From positions 1 through 15,501 of the forward strand of contig JAYPEK010000072.1 of NCBI GenBank assembly GCA_038125725.1: a stretch of 15,501 bases of DNA, read 5' to 3'. Positions 1 to 6,099 of the stretch are shown in pieces. Origin of the DNA: TMED8 sp038125725. GTDB lineage: Bacteria > Pseudomonadota > Alphaproteobacteria > Rhodospirillales > Casp-alpha2. Positions within the stretch are counted from its first letter, which is position 1. Each line of letters starts with the position of its first letter. The position numbers and the translations under genes are program-made. The notes beneath the pieces were generated by a model, which searched no databases, was not told the DNA's origin, and saw only the letters and a program-made list of their open reading frames with translations.

Positions 1-19
1 CCTCCCTTAGGCAATCACC

Positions 20-76
20 TCAATACGTCCCATGGGCGCTGACGGGGAACAAGGAGAGTTGGTCTAAAACAGTCAT
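20..76 (-). CDS. Possible 18-residue peptide ORF, unknown function
   Basis: An ATG at 76 follows a good Shine-Dalgarno (minus-strand GAAAGGA, about 6 bases upstream) and opens MTVLDQLSLFPVSAHGTY before TGA. A second purine-rich GGGAGG sits at 6-1, at the edge of the window, as if another gene starts just beyond it. I recognise no family. It could be a leader or a very small element-borne gene downstream of the HTH gene, or chance; the ribosome-binding site is the only real support. Confidence 0.25.
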   Translation of the reverse strand: MTVLDQLSLFPVSAHGTY

Positions 77-110
77 TGGGTTCCTTTCTCGTCCAGGAAT
101 GAGGGGGAAT

Positions 111-160
111 CAAAGAACCCCGGAGCGGCTGCAACCGTATTCCGGGGTTCGCTCTTTTTG
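111..160. terminator. Strong hairpin, bidirectional terminator-like
   Basis: GAACCCCGGA (115-124) and TCCGGGGTTC (141-150) form a perfect 10-bp stem with a 16-base loop that itself contains CGG/CCG arms. On the plus strand it is followed by GCTCTTTTTG. On the minus strand it starts 14 bases after the stop of the HTH gene and is followed by TTTGATT. It should end transcription of the HTH gene from the right, and possibly of something entering from the left. Confidence 0.7.
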
Positions 161-163
161 AGT

Positions 164-358
164 TCACGTGGCACCACTACGATAAGAGTTGAGCCAGGTC
201 GCCAAATCTTCAGAGGCGATCAACGTCCGCGACCCAACCTTAAAGGTCTTCAGCTTTCCGGCGCGGATTTCTTCATAAAGGAGAGAACGCCCAACTGATG
301 TCGCCTCGACGGCTTGGTTGACGCTATACGCAAGTCGATTTTGGCATTCTGTCTGCAT
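164..358 (-). CDS. Excisionase/AlpA-like helix-turn-helix protein
   Basis: A 64-residue protein with the compact winged-HTH pattern of the excisionase/MerR-like (HTH_17) group: YSVNQAVEATSVGRSLLYEE for the helices, then IRAGKLKTFKVGSRTLI as the wing and a short C-terminal helix with the typical xxDLxxWL. The length is usual for this group. ATG 358 is preceded by GGAG nine bases upstream. In integrated elements such proteins bend DNA at att sites for excision or activate the integrase. Lying downstream of the integrase on the same strand, it is most likely the element's recombination directionality factor or a small repressor/activator. Confidence 0.8.
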   Translation of the reverse strand: MQTECQNRLAYSVNQAVEATSVGRSLLYEEIRAGKLKTFKVGSRTLIASEDLATWLNSYRSGAT

Positions 359-602
359 TTAATACTCCATCTGGATATGAGCGGAATTACTAAATATCGT
401 GCGTAAAAATATACTCGAATGGCTATATGTTGAAGCCGCAAACGTAAGGACAAATCAATCGAGCGGGGACAAGTCCCTTGTAAACGCTTGGTCTTGTGGA
501 TTTCGGGTAGAGCCTGTGGATAACTGCGTCAGGCATTGCACGGAGTTGATACGGGCCTAATCGGGTACGCGGTTTAAAATGCTCGGTTGTCGCCAGGTGT
601 TT
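359..602. other. Intergenic region of the element with palindrome and DnaA-box-like sites
   Basis: These 244 bases separate the HTH gene from the end of the integrase frame. Visible here are a 12-base palindrome GGGACAAGTCCC (466-477), the 9-mer TGTGGATAA (515-523), which is a perfect DnaA-box complement, and a related TGTGGATTT 20 bases before it (495-503). I see no convincing gene. Possible roles are an operator, a regulatory region for the HTH gene, or an element replication or DnaA-binding region; none is proven. Confidence 0.45.
406..434 (-). promoter_or_regulatory. Possible sigma70-type promoter of the HTH gene
   Basis: On the minus strand TTCAAC (434-429) and TATTTT (411-406) are 17 bases apart, with a second overlapping -10-like TATATT. 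Transcription would start near 399, leaving a leader of about 40 bases that contains the GGAG ribosome-binding site. The match is moderate, but this is the most AT-rich place upstream of the gene. Confidence 0.35.
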
Positions 603-1886
603 TCAAACACGGATCGGCGTGACGTTGGAACCTTCAACAACCCCGATTTCCCCAAAAGCCGCTCGCACGGCATCGGCAACATAGTTCGGGCTCATATGAC
701 CGTAATGCTTTTCCACCATGCGGGTGTCGGCATGGCCCAACTGCGCGGCAACAACCGCCAGCGGCGCACCGTTCATGACCAGCCGCTAGGCGTAGGTGTG
801 GCGCAACTCTTGGAACGTCAATTCCCCGACCTTGGCCGCCTTACACGCGGCCTTGAACGGGCGTTGCTGGTGCGACTTGCTCCAAGCCTTGCCACCGTCC
901 CGCGTGAACACCAGCGCATCCGGCTTTTTGCCGGCTATCACGGTATCGAAGAATGCGCGGCCTTCGTCGGTTAGAACGACATGCCGCGGCTTGCCGGATT
1001 TGCTGGTGCGAATATGAACCGTACCCGAGTCCGGGTTGATGTCGGAAACGCGTAATGCGGAGAGTTCGCCATATCGGCATCCCGTGAGCAAAGCGGCCTG
1101 TACCAATGGCCGAAAACCCGGTTCCGCCGCATTGACCAAGCGTCGCGATTCGTCGTCGTTCAGGTAGCGTACCCGCGCGGCGTCCACTTCCCGGAACGCC
1201 TTGACTGGACGCCACGCATCATCGCCGGAAACCTTGCGATTGTCGTGGGCATGGTTCAAAGCGGCTTTCAAGACCGTCAGGACGCGGTTAGCAGTGGACT
1301 TACGGCGGCGCTCGGCTTCCGGCCCGCTCGGCATCTCACGGCGCTTGTGAGGCTTTCCAGTACCCGTACGAACCATCGGCGCGGCCTTGGCCAGGCCTTC
1401 ATGCCATTGCTCGATCCGCCGTCGAGATAGCTTAGCAACGGGCACGCTCCCGAGCGTTGGCAGAATGTGAGCATCTATCGCGGATTGCGTTTGCCCAACG
1501 GATTTGCCGCTACGGCGCTTGTAAGCGGCCATATAATCATTCATCGCATCCTTGACGGTATAGTTGCCCGAGCGCGGGGCATCGTCCTGAAAGCCGCCAG
1601 CGGCGACCTTGAACCAATTTTCCGCCAGCCTTTGAGCTTCCGCGTAGGACAGGCTCACGATTTCATCCGGGTCCATCGCATCGTCGGCAGCACCCAAGGC
1701 GTTGTAATGCTGTTTACCGACATCATCACGATAGCGGGAAATCCATGTTCCGCTGCCACCCGCCAACCTCCGATATCCCAACGCACACCCCTTGGAAATG
1801 ACCACCCAATAGGGTTCTCGGCGCACGCTCAACTTGGCGCGGGCGGACCGTGAATCGAGCTTTGCGTTGCGCACCGTGCGAGCCAT
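603..1886 (-). pseudogene. int: Tyrosine-recombinase (phage-type) integrase interrupted by an amber codon
   Basis: Starting at ATG 1886 (AGGTG a few bases upstream), the frame encodes an N-terminal arm-type region, a SAM-like core-binding domain (about residues 100-220, with VKDAMNDYMAAYKRRSG) and the catalytic domain. Visible are the first catalytic Arg in TGCRYGELSALR, a Lys region at TSKSGKPRHVVL, and HxxR as ELRHTYA. A TAG at 786-788 then stops it after 366 residues. Without that stop the same frame runs 60 codons further, to TGA 603, and reads RLVMNGAPLAVVAAQLGHAD, then EKHYGHM: the final catalytic His (LGH) and the nucleophilic Tyr. The full length would be 427 residues including the interrupted position, normal for the family. 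The expected residue at the stop is Ser (RHTYAS), and TCG to TAG is one base change. The truncated product should be catalytically dead. A sequencing error, suppression or read-through are alternatives. Confidence 0.9.
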
Positions 1887-1932
1887 GCTTTCACCTATTT
1901 TCGTCCAATTTTTTCTGTACGGAAATCATGTA

Positions 1933-1968
1933 GATGGACGCAAGGGGATAACGATGGACATTAAATGT
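1933..1968. repeat. Direct repeats and palindrome between integrase and att
   Basis: GATGGAC occurs at 1933-1939 and 1953-1959, exactly 20 bases apart (two helical turns), and overlaps the near-palindrome ACATTAAATGT (1958-1968). They lie between the integrase start and the tRNA-derived att core, where arm-type integrase sites or a repressor operator are expected. The copies are short, so chance is possible. Confidence 0.35.
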
Positions 1969-2034
1969 TGTTTTTACTTATTTTTTCTCTTCCATGACCG
2001 TGCGCAGATGTCCCAGACAGCCCTATTTTTCCCT

Positions 2035-2077
2035 CTCTCACGGCGGAAACAGGGGTTCGAGTCCCCTAGGGGCGCCA
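2035..2077 (+). other. Attachment-site half: 3' part of tRNA-Glu(CTC), anticodon loop to CCA
   Basis: The sequence begins with the anticodon loop CTCTCAC (anticodon CTC at 2037-2039), continues through the 3' anticodon strand GGCGG, AAAC, and the T arm AGGGG-TTCGAGT-CCCCT, and ends AGGGGCGCCA. It closely follows bacterial tRNA-Glu as I remember it. The bases to the left (2030-2034, TCCCT) do not pair with GGCGG, and no D arm or 5' acceptor strand is present upstream, so this is not a functional gene. It marks the right junction of the element; the crossover probably lies in or near the anticodon loop. Between T-loop and CCA there are 15 bases, whereas I count 16 in E. coli tRNA-Glu, so one acceptor base may have been lost. 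Confidence 0.85.
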
Positions 2078-2133
2078 ATTTTCCGGCTTTCCGAGTTTCT
2101 CCGATTCAGCTCCGAACAGCGTGATGTCGCATC

Positions 2134-3369
2134 CTATCCCCGCGTCGCGGCATAGGCGCTGATCTCGCGAATGGCCTGCCCGGCCTCTTCCAGATCTTCC
2201 TCGTCGGTGAAGAACCCGGGGGAGAACCGGACGGTCCCCTTGCCTGCGACGGTGTTCTCGTCTTCATGAATCAAGGGCGCGCAATGCAGCCCCGGACGCA
2301 CACATATCCCGAAATCGGCGTCCAGCATCGATGCAACCTGATCCGGCTGCAAATTGCCGATATTCATAGACAGTGTCGCCACCCTGGGCGCGTTTTCGCT
2401 GGGACCATAAACCCGGACATTTTCCAGCCCGTTGCAGACATCGATCAGGCGTGCGGTGTGGGAAAGCTCGGTCGCATGAATGTGGTTCATCGCAGCGCGT
2501 GTCAACGACCGATGGGTCGCCTCCTCATCGCCGCTCACCCCCATCTGATCGCGTCCCAAGGCCGAGAACCAATGTTGGGCCGCGTTCAGCCCGGCGATGC
2601 CGGGAAGCGGCAGGGTGCCCGCTTCGAGACGGTGCGGAAAACCATCCGGCTGGAACGGGGTGATCGAGTCAACGCCCGTGCCGCCAACGCGGGCCGGCCT
2701 GATATCGATACCCTCGCGAACGATCATGCCGCCGATCCCCATGGGGCCGAACAGGCCCTTGTGGCCGGTGAACACCAGCACGTCGATGCCCCATGCGTCC
2801 ATCTCGATCGGGATCACGCCGGCGGTCTGACAACTGTCGACAATAAAGACCGCATCGGTTTCCCGAACCACGGCGCCGATCGCCTCGATATCCTGCAGCG
2901 AACCGAGGACGTTCGACGCATGATTGACGACAACAGCCTTGGTTTCGGGGGTAATTGCATTGCGGATGTCGGCTGGATCGACATGCCCGCCACCATCGCG
3001 CCGCACGCGCGTCACCGACACATCCCGATCCCGCTCCAGATGGTTGGCCGGTCGGAGGACGGAATTGTGCTCGGTCCGGGTAATGACCAAGTGGTCCCCC
3101 GGTCCGACCAGCCCACCTAGGGAAGAGTTCAACGAGTCCGTGGCATTGAGGGAAAAGACGACGCGGTTCGGATCACCGCCAAAACCGAAAAACTCGGCCA
3201 GCATCCGGCGTGTCTCGAAGATCATCACCTCGGCTTCGTTCGCCAACTGAAAACCCGTGCGACCGGGATTGACTCCGTGGCTCCGGTAAAATTCATCCAT
3301 GAAACGGTAGACCGGCTCGGGCTTCGGCCAGGTCGTCGCCGCGTTATCGAAGTAAAAATATTCTTTCAT
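2134..3369 (-). CDS. Cysteine desulfurase-like class V aminotransferase-fold enzyme (TIGR01977-like)
   Basis: A PLP enzyme of the cysteine desulfurase family. From the chosen start (ATG 3369, MKEYFYFDNAATTWPKP, with a GAGGCGGGA ribosome-binding site) it is 411 residues, close to the family length; an ATG 16 codons upstream gives a tail without conservation. Visible are the substrate/PLP loop FDNAATT, TEHNS with the stacking His101, VDSCQ with the PLP Asp178 and Gln181, the Schiff-base Lys204 in GHKGLFGP, the family signature EGIDIRP (about 219-225), and the candidate persulfide Cys363 in RPGLHCAPL. It would release sulfur (or selenium) from cysteine as enzyme-bound persulfide. No Fe-S scaffold or thiouridylase gene is beside it, so the acceptor is unknown. 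It is divergent from an Lrp-type regulator, which suggests amino-acid-responsive control. Confidence 0.85.
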   Translation of the reverse strand: MKEYFYFDNAATTWPKPEPVYRFMDEFYRSHGVNPGRTGFQLANEAEVMIFETRRMLAEFFGFGGDPNRVVFSLNATDSLNSSLGGLVGPGDHLVITRTEHNSVLRPANHLERDRDVSVTRVRRDGGGHVDPADIRNAITPETKAVVVNHASNVLGSLQDIEAIGAVVRETDAVFIVDSCQTAGVIPIEMDAWGIDVLVFTGHKGLFGPMGIGGMIVREGIDIRPARVGGTGVDSITPFQPDGFPHRLEAGTLPLPGIAGLNAAQHWFSALGRDQMGVSGDEEATHRSLTRAAMNHIHATELSHTARLIDVCNGLENVRVYGPSENAPRVATLSMNIGNLQPDQVASMLDADFGICVRPGLHCAPLIHEDENTVAGKGTVRFSPGFFTDEEDLEEAGQAIREISAYAATRG

Positions 3370-3553
3370 TTCCCGCCTCTGAAAACCGTTGGCCATGCCC
3401 ATCAGTAAACTTATCAAACTCCGATCAAATTTTTTCCCATTCTTCCCTATTTATTCGAAATATATGGGATTAAATTTGAATTATTTTTCTAATCATGTAA
3501 TATTTTTAGACACCCCATCCCAAAAACTGAACTCATCGATTTCGAGGAGCAGA
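3370..3553. promoter_or_regulatory. AT-rich divergent control region of desulfurase and Lrp genes
   Basis: About 180 bases, much richer in A and T than the flanking genes, with A/T runs and the inverted arms GATTA (3468-3472) and TAATC (3490-3494). Lrp/AsnC proteins prefer degenerate AT-rich sites and often control the divergently transcribed neighbour. That the downstream Lrp-type protein binds here is inference. Confidence 0.55.
3476..3503 (+). promoter_or_regulatory. Sigma70-type promoter of the Lrp/AsnC gene
   Basis: TTGAAT (3476-3481) and TAATAT (3498-3503) with a 16-base spacer. Transcription would start near 3510, leaving about 44 bases before the ATG with its GAGGAG ribosome-binding site. 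The GATTA/TAATC arms overlap the promoter, which fits autoregulation. Confidence 0.55.
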
Positions 3554-4024
3554 ATGCCTTCGACAGCCAAAGGCCTTGATGACATCGATCGGAAAATCCT
3601 CCGTCAGATGCAGCGCGATTGCACCCTCTCCATTTCGGCGCTCGCGGAATCGGTTCATCTCTCGACCAACGCCTGCTGGCGGCGGCTCAAGGCCTTGCGC
3701 GATAACGGCGTCATTGCCAGGGAAGTGGCCATTCTCGACCATACCAAGGTCGGCAAGGGGATGACGGTTTTCGTCCTGGTGCGCACGCGCGAACATAGTG
3801 AAACTTGGCTGCAGGCATTTTCCGACGGTATCCGCGCCATCGCCGACGTGCTCGAATTCCATCGATTGAACGGCGACTTTGATTACCTTCTCAAAATCGC
3901 CGTCGCGGATGTCTCCGATTATGACCGGGTCTACAAGAAGCTGATCCGGACAGTGCCGCTGTTTGACGTGTCGTCCTATTTTTCGATGGAGTGCATCAAG
4001 GACACCACGGAAGTCCCGATCTGA
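3554..4024 (+). CDS. Lrp/AsnC-family transcriptional regulator
   Basis: A 156-residue protein of normal length. Residues about 8-55 form the N-terminal HTH (LDDIDRKILRQMQRD, then ISALAESVHLSTNACWRRLK), followed by the typical GVIAREVAILD linker. The remainder is the RAM effector and oligomerisation domain (VFVLVRTREH, then FHRLNGDFDYLLKIAVADV). ATG 3554 is chosen because GAGGAG lies just upstream; the frame stays open to 3389, but that part is AT-rich promoter DNA. Such proteins bind DNA as oligomers and respond to amino acids. Divergence from the desulfurase gene makes that gene the likely target, possibly with cysteine or a related amino acid as effector. Confidence 0.9.
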   Translation: MPSTAKGLDDIDRKILRQMQRDCTLSISALAESVHLSTNACWRRLKALRDNGVIAREVAILDHTKVGKGMTVFVLVRTREHSETWLQAFSDGIRAIADVLEFHRLNGDFDYLLKIAVADVSDYDRVYKKLIRTVPLFDVSSYFSMECIKDTTEVPI

Positions 4025-4026
4025 GC

Positions 4027-4054
4027 CGGCAACAGGCGGCTTCGGGTGTTGCCG
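4027..4054. terminator. Hairpin between convergent genes
   Basis: CGGCAACA (4027-4034) and TGTTGCCG (4047-4054) form a perfect 8-bp stem with a 12-base loop, in the 42-base gap between the convergent Lrp and response-regulator genes. There is no T-tract on either side, so it is a weak or Rho-assisted bidirectional terminator at best. Confidence 0.5.
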
Positions 4055-4066
4055 ATCGATAACGGA

Positions 4067-4567
4067 TCAGGATTGGCGGCGGTCTTTTCCCTGATAATCG
4101 ATCTCTCGCCGGCGCCGGTCGGGTCCGGTGTACATGCGGGTTTTGATGAAGGTCCTGGGCCTTTCGATGATCGTCACCAGGCGCCGGTAGAGCGCCGCCG
4201 ACGAAATCGGTTTCGCCAGGAACTCGGTCACGCCGGCATCGCGCGCCTCCTGCACCCGGTGCGTTTCGGTGTGACCGGTCAGCAGGATCACCGGCACATA
4301 GGGGTTGGCGCTGTCGGAACTGGTGCGGATCATGCGCGTCAGGTCGAGACCGTCGATGGGGTCCATGGCCCAGTCGGAGATGATCAGATCGGCGGGAAAG
4401 GTCTGCAGCAGCTTCAGCGCGTCGGCGCCGTCGCCGGCTTCCGAAATGTTGCGGATATGAAAGGCGTGAAGAATGGTTTTGACCAGAAACCGCATGTGGC
4501 GGTTATCGTCGACAACCATGATATTCAGATCGCGCAGGTCGTAGCTGTGGCTTTTCTTGACTTCCAT
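4067..4567 (-). CDS. Stand-alone CheY-like response regulator
   Basis: A single receiver domain of 166 residues. It has the acidic pair Asp20-Asp21 (MVVDDN), the phospho-acceptor Asp65 (LIISDWAMDP), the switch Thr97 (LLTGH) and the conserved Lys119-Pro (LAKPIS). After residue 135 comes a basic tail with TRMYTGPDRRRR and KDRRQS instead of an output domain; this GPDRRR tail is familiar from alphaproteobacterial single-domain regulators. No histidine kinase lies nearby, so it is an orphan. ATG 4567 is used; TTG 4573 in frame two codons earlier is an alternative, and the ribosome-binding site is weak for both. Confidence 0.85.
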   Translation of the reverse strand: MEVKKSHSYDLRDLNIMVVDDNRHMRFLVKTILHAFHIRNISEAGDGADALKLLQTFPADLIISDWAMDPIDGLDLTRMIRTSSDSANPYVPVILLTGHTETHRVQEARDAGVTEFLAKPISSAALYRRLVTIIERPRTFIKTRMYTGPDRRRREIDYQGKDRRQS

Positions 4568-4684
4568 ACTCAATATTCCGGGCTCTGCCGGCAGCTCAGG
4601 CGTACAGGTGGCCAGAACCTGTCACATAGCCCCAAGACTGCCAAGTGGTCCCGATAACACTGCCATGTTAACAAATGTAAACGG

Positions 4685-4714
4685 AAAAACCCGCGCGAAT
4701 CCAGCCGCGGATTC
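4685..4714 (-). terminator. Possible terminator of the CoA-transferase gene
   Basis: On the minus strand, GAATCC and GGATTC (plus 4709-4714 and 4697-4702) form a short stem around GCGGCT, followed after a GC-rich spacer by TTTTT (4689-4685). It lies about 25 bases past the end of the CaiB-family gene. The stem is only 6 bp and not directly next to the T run, so this is tentative. Confidence 0.35.
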
Positions 4715-4738
4715 TCACGACGATCACGGCAGACCGGT

Positions 4739-5953
4739 TCAGACGATGCCCTGATCGCGCAAGGCCGCGATCTCGTCGGCACTCATGCCCAGCACCTCGC
4801 CCAAGACTTCGTCCGTGTGCTCGCCAAGCGTCGGCGGCGCCATGCGCGCTTCCGTCGGCGTGCCCGACAGCTTCATGGGGCTGTTGATCAGCGGCACCTT
4901 GGCGCCGGTGGCGGGGTGGTCCATTTCGATCCGCATGCCGCGCGCCTGTACGTGCGGATCGGCGAACACCTGGTCAAGCTTGTTGATCGGCCCGCCGGAG
5001 ATGGAGTTCTCTTCCAAGGCATCGAGCCAGAACTGGGTCGGCTTGGCGGCAATCAGGTCCTGCACGATGGGCACGATGACGTCGCGGTTGGCGAGACGCT
5101 GGCCATTGGTGGCGAAGCGCGGGTCTTCAGCCAGTTCCGGCTTGCCGGCGACGGCGCAGAAACGCTGGAACTGGCTGTCGTTGCCGACCGCCAGAATCAT
5201 GTCGCCGTCGGCGGTCTTGAAGGCCTGGTAGGGGACGATGTTGGGATGCGCGTTGCCGAGCCGGGCCGGCACCTCGCCCGTCGCGAGGTAGTTCATCCCC
5301 TGCACGGTGGAAAAAGCGACCATGACGTCGAGCATGCCGATATCGATCTGCTGGCCCTCGCCGGTGCGCTCGAGGTGGCGGATGGCGGCGTTGATGGCGA
5401 CGCCGGCATACATGCCGGCCATCAGGTCGGCAACCGGGATGGCGGATTTCATCGGCTCGCCGTCGGGCTCGCCAGTGACGCTCATCATGCCGCTCATGGC
5501 CTGGATCAGCACGTCGTAACCAGGGCGCAGCGCATAGGGCCCGGTCTGGCCGAAGCCGGTAATGGAGCAATAGATCAGCCCCGGGAACTCGTCCTTCAGG
5601 TCGTCGTAGCCGAGGCCGTACTTGGCGAGCCCGCCGGTCTTGAAGTTCTCCACCAGCACATGCGAGCTGGCGATCAGCTTCTTCGCCAGCGCCTGGCCTT
5701 CCGGCTTCGAGATATCCATCGTGACGGAGCGCTTGTTCCTGTTGGCGGCACAGAAATAGGCGCTTTCGGAGGTGTCAGCGCCGGCCTCGTCCTTGATGAA
5801 GGGCGGCGCGAACTTGCGCGTGTCGTCGCCGGCGCCGGCGCGCTCGATCTTGATCACATCGGCGCCGAGGTCGGCCAGCATCTGGGTGCAGCTGGGACCG
5901 GCGAGAATCCGGGTCAGGTCGAAAACGCGGATACCTTCGAGCGGGCCGGGCAT
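4739..5953 (-). CDS. CaiB/BaiF (class III) CoA-transferase family protein
   Basis: A 404-residue protein of the formyl-CoA transferase/CaiB family, normal length. The family opening LEGIRVFDLTRILAGPSCTQ, then LADLGADVIKIE, and the Rossmann-like first part are clear. The catalytic Asp that forms the acyl-aspartyl anhydride is Asp176 in IPVADLMAGMYA. SITGFGQTGPY and RPGYDVLIQAMSG are also diagnostic. Members move CoA between carboxylic acids; the substrate cannot be read from sequence, and the family includes oxalate, carnitine, succinyl and racemase-type activities. ATG 5953 has AGGAGG eight bases upstream. It is divergent from a sulfatase and lies upstream of, but not in, the acyl-CoA operon. 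A role in activating that operon's substrate is possible but unproven. Confidence 0.9.
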   Translation of the reverse strand: MPGPLEGIRVFDLTRILAGPSCTQMLADLGADVIKIERAGAGDDTRKFAPPFIKDEAGADTSESAYFCAANRNKRSVTMDISKPEGQALAKKLIASSHVLVENFKTGGLAKYGLGYDDLKDEFPGLIYCSITGFGQTGPYALRPGYDVLIQAMSGMMSVTGEPDGEPMKSAIPVADLMAGMYAGVAINAAIRHLERTGEGQQIDIGMLDVMVAFSTVQGMNYLATGEVPARLGNAHPNIVPYQAFKTADGDMILAVGNDSQFQRFCAVAGKPELAEDPRFATNGQRLANRDVIVPIVQDLIAAKPTQFWLDALEENSISGGPINKLDQVFADPHVQARGMRIEMDHPATGAKVPLINSPMKLSGTPTEARMAPPTLGEHTDEVLGEVLGMSADEIAALRDQGIV

Positions 5954-6043
5954 GGATGTCCTCCTGGAAAATCTTGTCGTTATGCTTTACCGGCGCGGAA
6001 AATAAACGGCCCGGCCATGCGGTAAAAGGTTTTTTCGCCCGCG

Positions 6044-6072
6044 TTGGCAGCCCACCCCGGTCGGTCTAGACT
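6044..6072 (+). promoter_or_regulatory. Sigma70-type promoter of the sulfatase gene
   Basis: TTGGCA (6044-6049) and TAGACT (6067-6072) with an ideal 17-base spacer. The predicted start is near 6079, leaving a leader of about 20 bases that ends in GGGGGG just before the ATG. Confidence 0.6.
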
Positions 6073-6099
6073 GACGTCACGATTTGCCAGGGGGGAAAC

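Larger units (their letters stand above)
1..2077. mobile_element. Right end of a tRNA-Glu-integrated element (prophage, ICE or genomic island)
   Basis: The region contains an integrase, an excisionase-like HTH gene and, at its right boundary, a tRNA-Glu 3' fragment without its 5' half. This is the classic arrangement of a tyrosine-recombinase element inserted in a tRNA gene. The intergenic parts (359-602 and 1887-2034) are visibly more AT-rich than the chromosome to the right. The left boundary lies outside the window. No capsid, portal, relaxase or transfer gene is visible here, so prophage, ICE and satellite cannot be told apart. The integrase is interrupted, so the element may be immobile unless helped in trans. 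Confidence 0.8.

Noticed and set aside
3..163. Open plus-strand frame reaching the T-tract of the left hairpin
   Set aside because: No start in the window, no recognisable motif, and it runs through the hairpin stem; probably coincidental.
2001..2077. A complete tRNA-Glu gene
   Set aside because: The 5' acceptor strand, D arm and 5' anticodon strand are missing; only the 3' half is present.
4817..6025. A 402-codon plus-strand ORF antisense to the CoA-transferase
   Set aside because: High-GC shadow frame; low-complexity residue composition and no ribosome-binding site, while the minus-strand frame has clear family motifs.
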